In this document: positions 9,508 through 19,195 of the stretch, piece after piece | Numbering within the stretch: position 1 is the first letter of the stretch | Layout: each line of letters begins with the position of its first letter | NCBI RefSeq assembly: GCF_900111865.1 | Contig: NZ_FOJS01000030.1 | Span: forward strand, 1-34,425 | DNA from: Parageobacillus thermantarcticus | GTDB taxonomy: Bacteria; Bacillota; Bacilli; Bacillales; Anoxybacillaceae | Direction of reading: 5' to 3' | DNA: 34,425 nucleotides | Translations under genes and position numbers: made by a program | Notes under the pieces: model-generated | The model's database searches: none | Seen by the model: only the letters and a program-made list of their open reading frames with translations | What the model was told of the DNA's origin: nothing

Positions 9508-9511
<4 letters not shown>
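7865..9511 (+). pseudogene. SWIM zinc-finger protein interrupted by one in-frame TAG
   Basis: Read through, this is a 548-residue protein. Its SWIM motif, CPCGTDGLCPH (C-x-C-x5-C-x-H), lies near residues 79-89; SWIM domains bind zinc and are thought to mediate DNA or protein contacts. A single TAG at 8441-8443 (codon 193) splits it. Frame and homology-like character continue directly after the stop (QAGARPLRELHAALFLLEKL), and TGG to TAG would be one base. The start at 7865 is chosen over 7841 because AAAGGA at 7850-7855 is well spaced for it. The last bases overlap the SNF2 gene in an ATGA. Translation may reinitiate inside the gene, giving a short SWIM protein and a C-terminal helical piece. 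It could also be a sequencing error. Confidence 0.8.
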
Positions 9512-12282
<2,771 letters not shown>

Positions 12283-12284
12283 GC

Positions 12285-12401
12285 ATGGCGGAAGAAAAAC
12301 GAAAGCGCAAGAAAAAAACGGCGGAAAACCCGTGGGAAAAACTGCTGAAGCGGATGGAAGAGAAAATGAAGGAGCGGGAAAAGCGGCAAAAACAACCGTA
12401 A
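12285..12401 (+). CDS. 38-residue highly charged microprotein
   Basis: This small gene starts 2 bases after the SNF2 stop with an excellent AAAGGAGGC (12268-12276) inside the end of the SNF2 gene. The product is nearly all Lys, Arg and Glu with a central NPWEKLLKRMEEK, and is probably a single amphipathic helix. The strong ribosome binding site and tight coupling argue that it is translated. It may be a nucleic-acid-binding or helicase-associated peptide, which is inference only. Confidence 0.65.
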   Translation: MAEEKRKRKKKTAENPWEKLLKRMEEKMKEREKRQKQP

Positions 12402-12484
12402 AGGACATCACGCAGGCGATGAACATCCTGTTGGACACAGAAAAACTTCATCAACAAGTGTTGCTCTTTGTCCAGCCATGAAAA

Positions 12485-12590
12485 GGATCATCCAGGCACG
12501 TGTGTTCATCGAAACATCTCATGGGCAACGTTTTGCCCTTCACCCGGGCATGAACATGAATCATCAAGGCACGCGCATTTTCACGGAAAC
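12485..12590. repeat. Two imperfect ~32-bp direct repeats
   Basis: Two related segments lie about 73 bp apart, at 12485-12515 and 12558-12590. Both contain ATCATC-AGGCACG and end in a CGGAAAC/CGAAAC-like sequence. Between them is a small hairpin (GGGCAA/TTGCCC, 12524-12539). No gene is seen in this stretch; origin unknown. Confidence 0.35.
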
Positions 12591-12615
12591 AGCGTGGGAT
12601 TGATCCCACGCTGTT
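12588..12615. terminator. Perfect 12-bp hairpin between convergent transcription units
   Basis: AACAGCGTGGGA (12588-12599) pairs perfectly with 12604-12615 around a TTGA loop. It lies between the SNF2 operon and the minus-strand DUF1861 unit. The T-tract after it is poor on both strands, so efficiency is uncertain, but the position fits a shared terminator. Confidence 0.6.
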
Positions 12616-12644
12616 CGCTTTCAAGCCATCCTCTCAGCACCTTG

Positions 12645-12785
12645 TCAACGAAACAATTCGGGCATGTCGATTGCAAGCCCCGGAAAATACACGGAGCGAA
12701 CCGTTCCCGTTTTCACTTGAACATCCGCCTGCTCATACAGCCGTTCCTTATTGAGCACATACACCGTCACCGAACAAGTCACGTT
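12645..12785 (-). pseudogene. C-terminal remnant of a Uma2-like (DUF820) protein
   Basis: The frame ends VRSVYFPGLAIDMPELF, which resembles the usual ending of Uma2 family endonuclease-like proteins (VRS..FPGL.IDL..LF), preceded by VYVLNKERLYEQADV, the matching strand. The upstream part of the open frame, up to 12890, does not look like the Uma2 core, and the catalytic PD-(D/E)XK portion is absent. It lies 12 bp below the DUF1861 stop. It is most likely a decayed fragment; whether the 81-residue frame from a GTG at 12890 is expressed is unknown. Confidence 0.45.
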
Positions 12786-12901
12786 TATGTCAAACCGAAG
12801 CCCTTCGCACAAGGCAAGAAACATAGCCGGCCAAATGTGAAAAAGGACCGGCCGCCAACCTTCCCCATTCATAGAGAAGGTCTGTCGCACCGATCCTTTC
12901 G

Positions 12902-13873
12902 CTAAACGGAAGCATACATCCGATCGAGCTCTTGCGCTTCGTATTTCGCAAACGGGTCGATGAGCGAAATTTTTTGCGCTTCCGCATCGCCGACGCCGGC
13001 GTACAGCTCGGCGGTGCCGTCGCCTTTGCGGATGAGCCCGCCGCTGAAGACAACGTTCGCCAAATCCGGCCGTTTCGCCGGCCCGTCTAAAAAGTGGGAG
13101 CGAAGCGCAAGCAATTCCAGCTCCGAACGCTCCATCGTCTCGGGATTCAACACGAACACCATCGGGTAGTAATGGCGGTTGCCTTGCTCGTCAAAGCAAG
13201 CGATATGGCCGAGCGCCCCAACAAGCCCGTTTGCAAGCAAATGCGCCTCGTTCACGCCGCCCCATTCTTCATCCGTAAATTGGGCATCAAGAATCGGCGC
13301 TGCCTCGATCACGTCCGGCGTCAACTCATCGAGCGAGAAAATGCGGGTGAAACCGATTTTCCCGCGGCCGCCTTTTTCCCCTTGCGGTCGGGTAAACACG
13401 CCGATCGAGCCATCTTTCAACTCGACGAGGCGAATGTCTTTCATCCCATCCGGCCCTTCGGCGAACTTTTCTAAGCGGCGAATGTTCGGTCCACGGTAAA
13501 AGACCGTCCGCCAGCTATGCTCGCCAACAAACACCGGATGCGGAAACGTCTCCACGCCGCCAAACACAAGCTGACCGTGAATGCGCGACACGAACGGGTC
13601 TTGCAAGGCGAACACCGGCGCCCCTTCACGAGGAACCCAAACGCCGTCACGCTCGACGAAAAAGTACACTTCCGACTGCTCGCTGTCGCGCGCCTCGACG
13701 CGCCCAGCGATCACCCATTCTCCTTCATCCACAAACGGTGCGGAAATATTATAAACGTCTCGGTCCCCAACACCCGCAAAGCGGAGTTTTTCCGGCTCAA
13801 ACGGCTGTGGGGCCGAACGAAATTCATCCACTAACACTTGACATGTCTTTAATGTTGGCAATGAGAATAACAT
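12902..13873 (-). CDS. DUF1861 family protein (beta-propeller, glycosidase-like)
   Basis: This is a 323-residue cytosolic protein of the DUF1861 family, whose fold is a five-bladed propeller related to the GH43/GH130-type sugar-active enzymes. Typical family segments are visible: RFAGVGDRDVYNISAPF near residue 30, VSRIHGQLVFGGVE in the middle, and YAGVGDAEAQKISLIDPF near the end. The start has GGAGGGATGAATC just upstream. No signal peptide is present. A role in cleaving or phosphorolysing an intracellular sugar conjugate is inferred from the fold. It is apparently monocistronic. Confidence 0.8.
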   Translation of the reverse strand: MLFSLPTLKTCQVLVDEFRSAPQPFEPEKLRFAGVGDRDVYNISAPFVDEGEWVIAGRVEARDSEQSEVYFFVERDGVWVPREGAPVFALQDPFVSRIHGQLVFGGVETFPHPVFVGEHSWRTVFYRGPNIRRLEKFAEGPDGMKDIRLVELKDGSIGVFTRPQGEKGGRGKIGFTRIFSLDELTPDVIEAAPILDAQFTDEEWGGVNEAHLLANGLVGALGHIACFDEQGNRHYYPMVFVLNPETMERSELELLALRSHFLDGPAKRPDLANVVFSGGLIRKGDGTAELYAGVGDAEAQKISLIDPFAKYEAQELDRMYASV

Positions 13874-14148
13874 GATTCATCCCTCCGGATGGCGCCAAAA
13901 ACGCCCGCATTGGCATTTTTGGCTGTTCTTCCTGATCGCGGTTCGAACAGGAAACCCCACTCCCTTTCACACCGGCTTCGTCATTCGGACATCAACGATG
14001 ATGCCACCTCCTGTCGGCCGGATGAGAAAGTCAATGAAACTCATTCATTCGTGTGTTCTTATTATAATATGATATGAGAAAGAAGGAAACACGTTATTCA
14101 TTGCCAAAAAAGCAGGGCCAAGACGAAGTCAAGGCCCTTTTTCTCCCT
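13874..14148. other. 275-bp gap upstream of the DUF1861 gene
   Basis: This stretch holds the DUF1861 ribosome binding site, a possible minus-strand -10 (TATAAT as the complement of bases near 14061-14066), which would give a long leader, and the terminator at 14104-14143. Otherwise nothing recognisable is seen. Confidence 0.35.
14104..14143. terminator. Bidirectional rho-independent terminator
   Basis: The stem AGGGCC (14114-14119) with GGCCCT (14133-14138) is followed by TTTTTCTC on the plus strand and GCTTTTTT on the minus strand. On the minus strand it lies directly below the macro-domain gene stop, so it probably ends that operon. Confidence 0.7.
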
Positions 14149-14637
14149 TTATTGGCGCTGTTGGACAAAACGGATGAATGCTTGATCAATATCCACCACC
14201 ACAAACTCCACATCCTCGACCGGACCCAACACCTCGACAAACAACTGCGCCACGTTTTCTTTGTCAAGCCTTCCGACGCCTGTCCCTAGCGCTGGCAGCG
14301 CCACCTTCTTGATCCCGTGCTCCCGACAGTGCGCGACAAGCCGCTCAAGACACGACCGGACGATCTCATACAACGTCGCCCCTGCAGGCTGTTTCATCGT
14401 CACAAGATGAATCACACCCCGAAACGGCAACGAGCCTGCCCCTGTCACGTACAAATCGCCGGGCTTAGGGTCTTGCGCTTGACAGACGCGGATCGCTTCC
14501 TCCTCGATCACACGTCCCCCCGCCCGACGGATCGCCGCTGCCACCCCGCCGCCCATCGGCCCGATGCCGTTGGCGGCATTGCAAATGTACTCGACTCCTT
14601 CCACTTTGGTCAGATCGCCGACCATGGCGCGAATCAT
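14149..14637 (-). CDS. Macro domain protein (ADP-ribose binding)
   Basis: This is a 162-residue stand-alone macro domain, which binds or hydrolyses ADP-ribose derivatives. Visible motifs are GDLTKVEGVEYICNAAN at the N-terminus, the glycine-rich loop GPMGGGVAAAIRRAGG, and ALGTGVGRLDKENVAQLF for the phosphate-binding loop. The start is fixed by AAGGAGGGG a few bases upstream. The ATG overlaps the stop of the decayed DUF488 gene, so the two were translationally coupled. Macro and DUF488 genes occur together in other bacteria; substrate and role are unknown. Confidence 0.9.
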   Translation of the reverse strand: MIRAMVGDLTKVEGVEYICNAANGIGPMGGGVAAAIRRAGGRVIEEEAIRVCQAQDPKPGDLYVTGAGSLPFRGVIHLVTMKQPAGATLYEIVRSCLERLVAHCREHGIKKVALPALGTGVGRLDKENVAQLFVEVLGPVEDVEFVVVDIDQAFIRFVQQRQ

Positions 14638-14977
14638 CCGAACCCCTCCTTAGCGATGTTGCGCAAAAACTCCCTAAGAACAACGGCATGGTTATGCTGC
14701 TCGTCTTTGGCGGCATAAAGCAACATCACCGTTCCGGAAAGCGAAAGCAGCTCCGTAACGAGCGCTTGCTTCGTCGTATCAGTCCTCCTGTTCATACGTT
14801 CTCGCAAACTCGGCAAACCGCTCCGGCCGATGGCCAAACCATTACTGGAGGGCAGTCTCTTTCACCAGCGGTCACGGCACGCTTCGACCTTTGACACCGC
14901 GGCCAAAGGCGGTCGACGAGAATGCGGATGCCGTCATCCCGTTCCGCTGGAATATCAATTTTCTTTGTTTGGAACAC
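14634..14977 (-). pseudogene. DUF488 family gene broken by several frameshifts
   Basis: The N-terminal part reads MFQTKKIDIPAERDDGIRI then LVDRLWPR, the classic DUF488 opening, from a GTG at 14977. The frame is then lost. FGHRPERFAEFARTYEQED appears in a second frame (near 14740-14800) and the C-terminal LSGTVMLLYAAKDEQHNHAV in a third, ending at 14634. At least two small deletions are needed, so no full-length product is possible. DUF488 function is unknown. The gene lies between a truncated nuclease gene and the macro-domain gene on the same strand. Confidence 0.85.
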
Positions 14978-14999
14978 AGGTCCGTTTCCCTACTTTCCT

Positions 15000-15259
15000 T
15001 TACACCTCTACCTCGTCCCAGTTCACTTTCACCGCTAACGAACCGCCCGTTCTCCTCAACATTTTTTCCAGCTTGATCCTATCGGTCGATTTTACATTAG
15101 GTGTTCTCACTCGCGTCATGATAATTCGTCCTTCAAACCGGTATCCAGACAACTTCTTGCCTAATTGTTCAACTGTCCGCATGATTTGCCGCACCGCTTC
15201 CACGAGATCAGACCCTTTTAATTCGATGAAAAATGCCTGCTCCCCTTCGATCACCAAAA
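15000..15259 (-). pseudogene. PD-(D/E)XK nuclease-like gene, N-terminus removed by an IS605-type element
   Basis: The remaining residues start LLVIEGEQAFFIELKG, where the strand followed by E-x-K looks like motif III of a PD-(D/E)XK nuclease. The Asp expected just before this strand is missing. The segment continues to VKVNWDEVEV at 15000. Host-like sequence begins exactly where the IS200/IS605-type right end (GTTCAC on the minus strand) finishes. A continuous ORF to 15335 exists only because the transposon end happens to be open. The start of DUF488 follows closely, so these formed one operon. Confidence 0.65.
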
Positions 15260-15730
15260 GTGAACTACCCACACTTAATTTTCTAGCGAAAATTTGAAGT
15301 GGGGGCTTCCAAAGAAGTTTGACTGCTTCAAGCAATCCTTATTCTTTGAGGCGTGTCCACTTCGCCGCTAGAGCATAAGACACTCAGGTCTACAGCTTTA
15401 CTTTTCTTTAAGATGTTTAATGCGCCATTGACATCAGCATTAATTAGTTCAGGCATTTCATGTTTGTACTGAATCTCAAAGAACCTGGCATGATGCTTAG
15501 GAATGATTTCAATCTGCTTAATCTTTTTGTCCAGTAACACAGGCGGAATCGTTATCGTGATAGGCTTGTGAGTCTTTTTAAATAGGCGAGAATACGGTAT
15601 CGTGAATTTGTTGCCGTCTATACGAATCTGGCCAATGATCAGTGAATGAAAGCCATCTTTTTTAAGATATTTTGGAATACTGATAGCCTTGTGGTCATAT
15701 TTTCCTTGTTTGGCAAGACTGATCAAACCA
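15260..15730 (-). mobile_element. Decayed IS200/IS605-family element with right end
   Basis: The minus-strand right end is well preserved: GAAGCCCCCACTTC, a long hairpin (stem halves near 15267-15283 and 15288-15305), then TAGTTCAC ending at 15260. This is the usual structure recognised by TnpA and is also the 3' part of the omega-RNA of TnpB elements. The left end is not identified; a possible host start (ATG at 15752 with AGGAGAG upstream) lies just beyond it. No tnpA is present. Confidence 0.7.
15328..15726 (-). pseudogene. tnpB: tnpB (OrfB) RNA-guided nuclease gene, internally deleted
   Basis: The frame contains the middle of TnpB (KKDGFHSLIIGQIRIDGNKF, PVLLDKKIKQIEIIPKHHAR) fused directly to its C-terminal end (PELINADVNGALNILKKSKA, ending in VDTPQRIRIA). 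The central RuvC-I and RuvC-II regions and the zinc finger are gone, as is the N-terminus; only about 132 of the usual ~370-400 residues remain. The last RuvC Asp (ADVNGA) is kept. It must be inactive as a nuclease. Confidence 0.8.
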
Positions 15731-15804
15731 AATAAATAAATGATTTCCGCATCGCTCTCTACCTCTCCTGCATCTCTGTTTTCAGCGGAACGGCAAAGGA
15801 AAAA

Positions 15805-15836
15805 CGGAGCCCTAAACGCTCCGCCTTTTCACCCGC
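15805..15836 (-). terminator. Rho-independent terminator (minus strand)
   Basis: On the minus strand, CGGAGC-GTTTAGG-GCTCCG is followed by TTTTTCC. No intact minus-strand gene precedes it; the open stretch at 15863-15960 (ending VVKWMAEVVGNDALA) may be the tail of a lost gene that it once served. Confidence 0.6.
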
Positions 15837-16045
15837 CTCCAAATAGGACAAACCACCGTTTCTCACGCTAGTGCATCATTTCCAACAACTTCTGCCATCC
15901 ATTTTACTACACTCTGATGAATTTTTTGACTAAAAAATGCGGCCGTATGTCTATCCTGTGACACATGCCACGGCGCTTCCGCCCTTTCCCTGCCCATATC
16001 CGCCGCCCATCGTGCATATGGTATAACAGAGAGGAGAGGAGACCC

Positions 16046-16519
16046 ATGTTCCCACGCTACCGCCAAAAGACGATCCGAGCCAGGACTGGGGTGGCGGTTC
16101 TCACTGCCGTCGCCGTGTTGGTGGCGATCTTGTCTCTGTTTCTTTCGAACGAACGGAACGAGGCAAAGGAAATCGTTGACACGTTTTACCGCTACGAGCA
16201 GGCAGGGGATTTTGGCAGCTCTTGGGAGCTGTTTCACCCGCTTATGAAAAAGAAATTCCCAAAAGACGTCTACATCCAGCGCCGCGCCCACGTCTTTATG
16301 CAAGACTTCGGCGTCGAGACGTTCGACTACCGCATCGATGAGGTGGAAAAACTGTCGTCATGGTCGATGTCTGATGAGAACAAACCGCTTCACGACGTGT
16401 ATCGCGTCCGCGTCATTCAGACGTTCCATAGCGCTTTTGGCGTGTTCGAAATCCATCAAGACGTCTTCGTCGCCAAAGAAAAAGGGGAAAAGAACATTTT
16501 GTTCCCTTACCGCCCGTAA
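16046..16519 (+). CDS. Membrane-anchored protein of unknown function
   Basis: The protein has 157 residues. A basic N-terminus (YRQKTIRAR) is followed by one hydrophobic segment (about residues 14-35, GVAVLTAVAVLVAILSLFLS), so the rest should face the outside. The exported part (EAKEIVDTFYRYEQAGDFGS, then an alternating strand pattern) resembles small SnoaL/NTF2-like folds in length and layout, but I cannot name a family. The start at 16046 is chosen for GAGAGGAGAGGAG just upstream. The gene is alone and convergent with the small gene at 16563. Confidence 0.75.
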   Translation: MFPRYRQKTIRARTGVAVLTAVAVLVAILSLFLSNERNEAKEIVDTFYRYEQAGDFGSSWELFHPLMKKKFPKDVYIQRRAHVFMQDFGVETFDYRIDEVEKLSSWSMSDENKPLHDVYRVRVIQTFHSAFGVFEIHQDVFVAKEKGEKNILFPYRP

Positions 16520-16533
16520 CCCCCAACATCGAT

Positions 16534-16566
16534 GCGGCCCCGATATCGACCGGGCGCCGCTTTCAC
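16534..16566. terminator. Hairpin between convergent genes
   Basis: GCGGC (16534-16538) and GCCGC (16556-16560) with an inner CCC/GGG pairing form a GC-rich hairpin followed by TTTC on the plus strand. The position suggests it ends the gene at 16046-16519. Confidence 0.45.
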
Positions 16567-16763
16567 CGCTCCTTCCATTCCTCGATGATCTCAAGCGTCC
16601 GATTCATGCCGACATTGTATATCAACAGCTTAAGCAAGTTTTCCCGCTCCTCTTTCGTAAAAAAGAGATCGCCGTCAATGATCTCAAGCGGGACAGGGGA
16701 GAGCTCGGCATACAGCTCATAATCAACCTTCTGTCCTTCCGGTTTTAGGACAAACGTTCTCAT
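16563..16763 (-). CDS. Small conserved-looking hypothetical protein, 66 residues
   Basis: The product begins MRTFVLKPEGQKVDYELYAE and ends LEIIEEWKER; it is acidic and helical with no recognised domain. The open frame begins at 16772, but AAAGGAGG ends directly at that ATG, whereas it is correctly spaced (9 bases) for the second ATG at 16763, so 16763 is preferred. The gene stands alone and is convergent with the membrane protein gene. Function unknown. Confidence 0.7.
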   Translation of the reverse strand: MRTFVLKPEGQKVDYELYAELSPVPLEIIDGDLFFTKEERENLLKLLIYNVGMNRTLEIIEEWKER

Positions 16764-16772
16764 TCGCGCCAT

Positions 16773-16995
16773 CCTCCTTTTTCACCTACACGTTTTGACA
16801 AGAAACACCCGTTAGGCAACGCTCCCTGTCAAGTATAGACTAACGCACAGCGCGTTCATACGGCATTGGCGGCCGCATGCCATGCACATGAGACTCTCTT
16901 CCCATTTGAGCAACCTTATTCGAATCTTCTCATACACTAATGTATCATCAATCGGAGCTATTTTCTCCATCCAGCGAAAAAAGGAGCGAACTGCC
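16773..16995. other. Intergenic region upstream of two divergent genes
   Basis: This region carries the start signals of the 66-residue gene (minus) and the L,D-transpeptidase (plus). TTGAGC at 16906-16911 is a possible -35, but no convincing -10 at standard spacing is seen. No gene. Confidence 0.3.
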
Positions 16996-17493
16996 ATGTA
17001 CGCACATATCGTCAAACGTGGGGAAACGATCGCCTCCATCGCCCGCGACTACCGTACATCTGTTGAGGCGCTCCTTCGCGCCAATGGGTTGACCGCCGCG
17101 TCCGTCATCTTTCCCGGGCAGGAGATCGTCATCCCCCACCTTCCGCCGAAAGGATCGATTCCCTACACGATCCACATCTCGATCAGCCGCCGCCAGCTGA
17201 CGTTAAAACACCGGGGACGAACGATCCGCACGTATCCGATCGGCGTCGGCAAAATGGTCACCGCCACGCCTGTCGGCGATTTTGTCATCGTCAACCGCCA
17301 GCCAAACCCGGGCGGTCCGTTCGGCGCCATGTGGCTCAGCTTATCCAAAATCCATTATGGCATTCACGGCACGAACGACCCGTCCTCGATCGGCAAATAC
17401 GTATCCAAAGGCTGCATCCGCATGCACAACAAAGACGTGCTCGAACTCGCCTCCATCGTTCCGAACGGAACGGAAGTGTTTATCCGGCCGTGA
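16996..17493 (+). CDS. ykuD: LysM-YkuD L,D-transpeptidase
   Basis: This is a 165-residue protein with one N-terminal LysM peptidoglycan-binding module (residues 1-50, [20 protein letters not shown]) and a YkuD catalytic domain (about 55-165). The active-site block [20 protein letters not shown] contains the conserved His and the S-x-G-C-x-R catalytic Cys. The enzyme would make or remodel 3-3 peptidoglycan cross-links, mainly known from spore and stationary-phase walls. Length and layout match B. subtilis YkuD. The start at 16996 is fixed by AAAAAGGAGCG upstream. No classical signal peptide is present, as in the family. Confidence 0.93.
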   Translation: MYAHIVKRGETIASIARDYRTSVEALLRANGLTAASVIFPGQEIVIPHLPPKGSIPYTIHISISRRQLTLKHRGRTIRTYPIGVGKMVTATPVGDFVIVNRQPNPGGPFGAMWLSLSKIHYGIHGTNDPSSIGKYVSKGCIRMHNKDVLELASIVPNGTEVFIRP

Positions 17494-17606
17494 GGGCAAA
17501 ACAGCGTCATTCATCCGTCTGTTCTGAGTCACAACCCGTTTTATTTTTCAAGAAGATGTCATTCACTCCCACCGAACGAACACCGTGTTTCCGCTCACGA
17601 TGGCAG

Positions 17607-17635
17607 CTGACAATCGATCGGGCAAGTAGTATAAT
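17607..17635 (+). promoter_or_regulatory. SigA-type promoter of the Rpn-like gene
   Basis: CTGACA (17607-17612), 17 bases, TATAAT (17630-17635), about 28 bases before the start at 17664. This is one of the best matches to the consensus in the window. Confidence 0.75.
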
Positions 17636-17663
17636 TAGGTCAAAAGCGAATGGAGTGAAGACG

Positions 17664-18653
17664 ATGCCAGGCGGGATCTCGCATCACGCCAAAGACATTT
17701 TGTTCAAGTCGCTGAGCGCATTGTACCAAAACCAAGCCCTCGATGTATACGGACTTCACGGACTCCCACGGATCAAAGCACTGCTTCCAAACGAATTTCC
17801 GTCTGTACGGGCGGATGAACGGCGCGCCGACACCGTGTTTCTTCTCGAAGACGATTCCATTTTGCTTCTGGAGTACGAAAGCAATGAACGATTTCTCGAC
17901 AACCATTTAAAGTATCTTGATTATGCCTGCCGCATCCTTCACACATACTATCAACAGGAAAAACGAATACGCCCGATTCGCATCGTTGTGATCTACACAA
18001 GCGATGTCACGACCGCCCGCGAACAGCTTGACGCCGGCGATGTGTTTCTTTCATCCAAAGCGGTGTTGCTTGGCGAATTCAACGGCGATGCGATTTTCCA
18101 TGCCATTGAAGAAAAAGTCCACAACGGCGAACCGCTCACTCCGGAAGAAACGATGAAACTCATCCTCGTGCCGCTCATGCACACCCGCTTCGACCGGCAA
18201 ACGATGATCGAAAAAACGATCGAGCTGGCGAAAGCGATCGGCGACGAACCGAAACAGCTGCACATCATCGCTGGCGTTCTGACCGCCACAGACAAATTCA
18301 TCGACCGGTCATACGCCGAAAAAGTAAAGGAGTGGATCAAAATGAACAAAGTGTTTCGCCTGTTAGTCGAAGAACTTGAACAAGAAAGAGAAGAAATGTT
18401 GAAGAAAGTGATGCAGGAAAAAGAACAAGCAGTGCAAAGAGCGATACAAGAAAAAGAACAAGCAGTGCAAAGAGTCATGCAAGAAAAGGAGCAGGCGATC
18501 AAGCAAACGGAAAAACGGAAGGCCATCGAAATCGCCAAAAATTTGCTTGATGTTCTTCCCATTCACGAGATCGCCAAACGAACCGGACTGACCGTCGCCG
18601 AAGTCGCCGACCTAGCGAAGGAAATGGACAACGATCAGCCGCCGATCCAATAG
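17664..18653 (+). CDS. Rpn-like PD-(D/E)XK family protein with coiled-coil repeats
   Basis: The protein has 329 residues. The N-terminal ~220 resemble the Rpn/transposase-like PD-(D/E)XK family: RADTVFLLEDDSILLLEYES has the metal-binding Asp and the E-x-E/Q variant of the active strand. The late part (about 230-285) is a Lys/Glu/Gln-rich coiled coil containing three tandem copies of an 11-residue unit (V/A-M/I-QEKEQAVQR). A short C-terminal motif, HEIAKRTGLTVAEVADLAKE, is typical of this family. Rpn proteins promote recA-independent recombination through DNA cleavage; activity here is inference. The start at 17664 follows a weak GAGTGAAG, and the frame upstream of it is not coding. Confidence 0.8.
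   Translation: MPGGISHHAKDILFKSLSALYQNQALDVYGLHGLPRIKALLPNEFPSVRADERRADTVFLLEDDSILLLEYESNERFLDNHLKYLDYACRILHTYYQQEKRIRPIRIVVIYTSDVTTAREQLDAGDVFLSSKAVLLGEFNGDAIFHAIEEKVHNGEPLTPEETMKLILVPLMHTRFDRQTMIEKTIELAKAIGDEPKQLHIIAGVLTATDKFIDRSYAEKVKEWIKMNKVFRLLVEELEQEREEMLKKVMQEKEQAVQRAIQEKEQAVQRVMQEKEQAIKQTEKRKAIEIAKNLLDVLPIHEIAKRTGLTVAEVADLAKEMDNDQPPIQ
18408..18506 (+). repeat. Three tandem 33-bp in-frame repeats
   Basis: Units at 18408-18440, 18441-18473 and 18474-18506 each encode 11 residues around QEKEQAVQR. The first two are almost identical and the third is more diverged. Such repeats can expand or contract by slippage and would change coiled-coil length without shifting frame. Confidence 0.9.
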
Positions 18654-18658
18654 CGCCA

Positions 18659-18682
18659 AAGAGCCGCAACCGTGCGGCTCTT
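18659..18682 (+). terminator. Hairpin after the Rpn-like gene
   Basis: AAGAGCCGCA (18659-18668) pairs perfectly with TGCGGCTCTT (18673-18682) around ACCG, 5 bases after the stop. The T-tract is short, but the position is right for termination. Confidence 0.6.
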
Positions 18683-18792
18683 ATCACTGGTCTTTTCCCT
18701 ATGGCTCTTGGCGTGTGGAACAAGCAACAGTCGGACTTTTCCCTTGGCCTTTGGCCGCCAAAGCGAGCGCACTTCCCAGTGTGTCAATCCCT

Positions 18793-19173
18793 CTACTCGC
18801 CGCTTGCCAATCGCTGACGGGCTTCATCCGTTAACAACAAATACGGACGGCGTTTCCCCTCCTCCTGGCGCACCACTTTCTCCGTCCACGGGTAAAGCAA
18901 AAACAGCCCTAACTTTAGACGGAATTCCGGGTCCACCATTTTTTTCCGCACGCCATCTTCATGGGCGATGAGCTTCTCAATCACATTGACCATCGCCTTC
19001 TTGCTTAGAAACACATCCTTCTCCTTCGAACTCAATCGCACAATAACCCCCTCATCGGAAAACGAAACAACGCGAAACGCTTCCTTCCCTTTGAACGTCG
19101 ATACCATTTTTCCTTCGTACAGCTTATCCAGCAACGACTTCCACATTTCCTCCGCAAACAGCCGTTGGTTCAT
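18793..19173 (-). CDS. Hypothetical protein, 126 residues
   Basis: The product begins MNQRLFAEEMWKSLLDKLYE and contains a basic, hydrophobic C-terminal half (LKLGLFLLYPWTEKVVRQEE). No domain is recognised. The open frame reaches 19392, but that upstream part is poor in coding character, and GGGGAGAGGG precedes the ATG ending at 19173, so the short form is preferred. It is convergent with the Rpn-like gene. Confidence 0.6.
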   Translation of the reverse strand: MNQRLFAEEMWKSLLDKLYEGKMVSTFKGKEAFRVVSFSDEGVIVRLSSKEKDVFLSKKAMVNVIEKLIAHEDGVRKKMVDPEFRLKLGLFLLYPWTEKVVRQEEGKRRPYLLLTDEARQRLASGE

Positions 19174-19195
19174 GCCCTCTCCCCAACGATAACAA

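Noticed and set aside
12419-12481. Short frame MNILLDTEKLHQQ after the microprotein
   Set aside because: No ribosome binding site and too short to support; it may only be the end of a chance frame.
14792-14977. 61-codon frame as an independent small gene
   Set aside because: It is the beginning of DUF488; its later residues are out-of-frame noise after the first frameshift.
15863-16303. Minus-strand 146-codon frame overlapping the membrane protein gene
   Set aside because: Most of it is antisense to the gene at 16046. Only the last ~30 codons (15863-15960) could be the tail of a lost gene, and no family was recognised.
18408-18506. Possible CRISPR-like repeats
   Set aside because: The units are contiguous, without spacers, and in frame in a coiled-coil gene.
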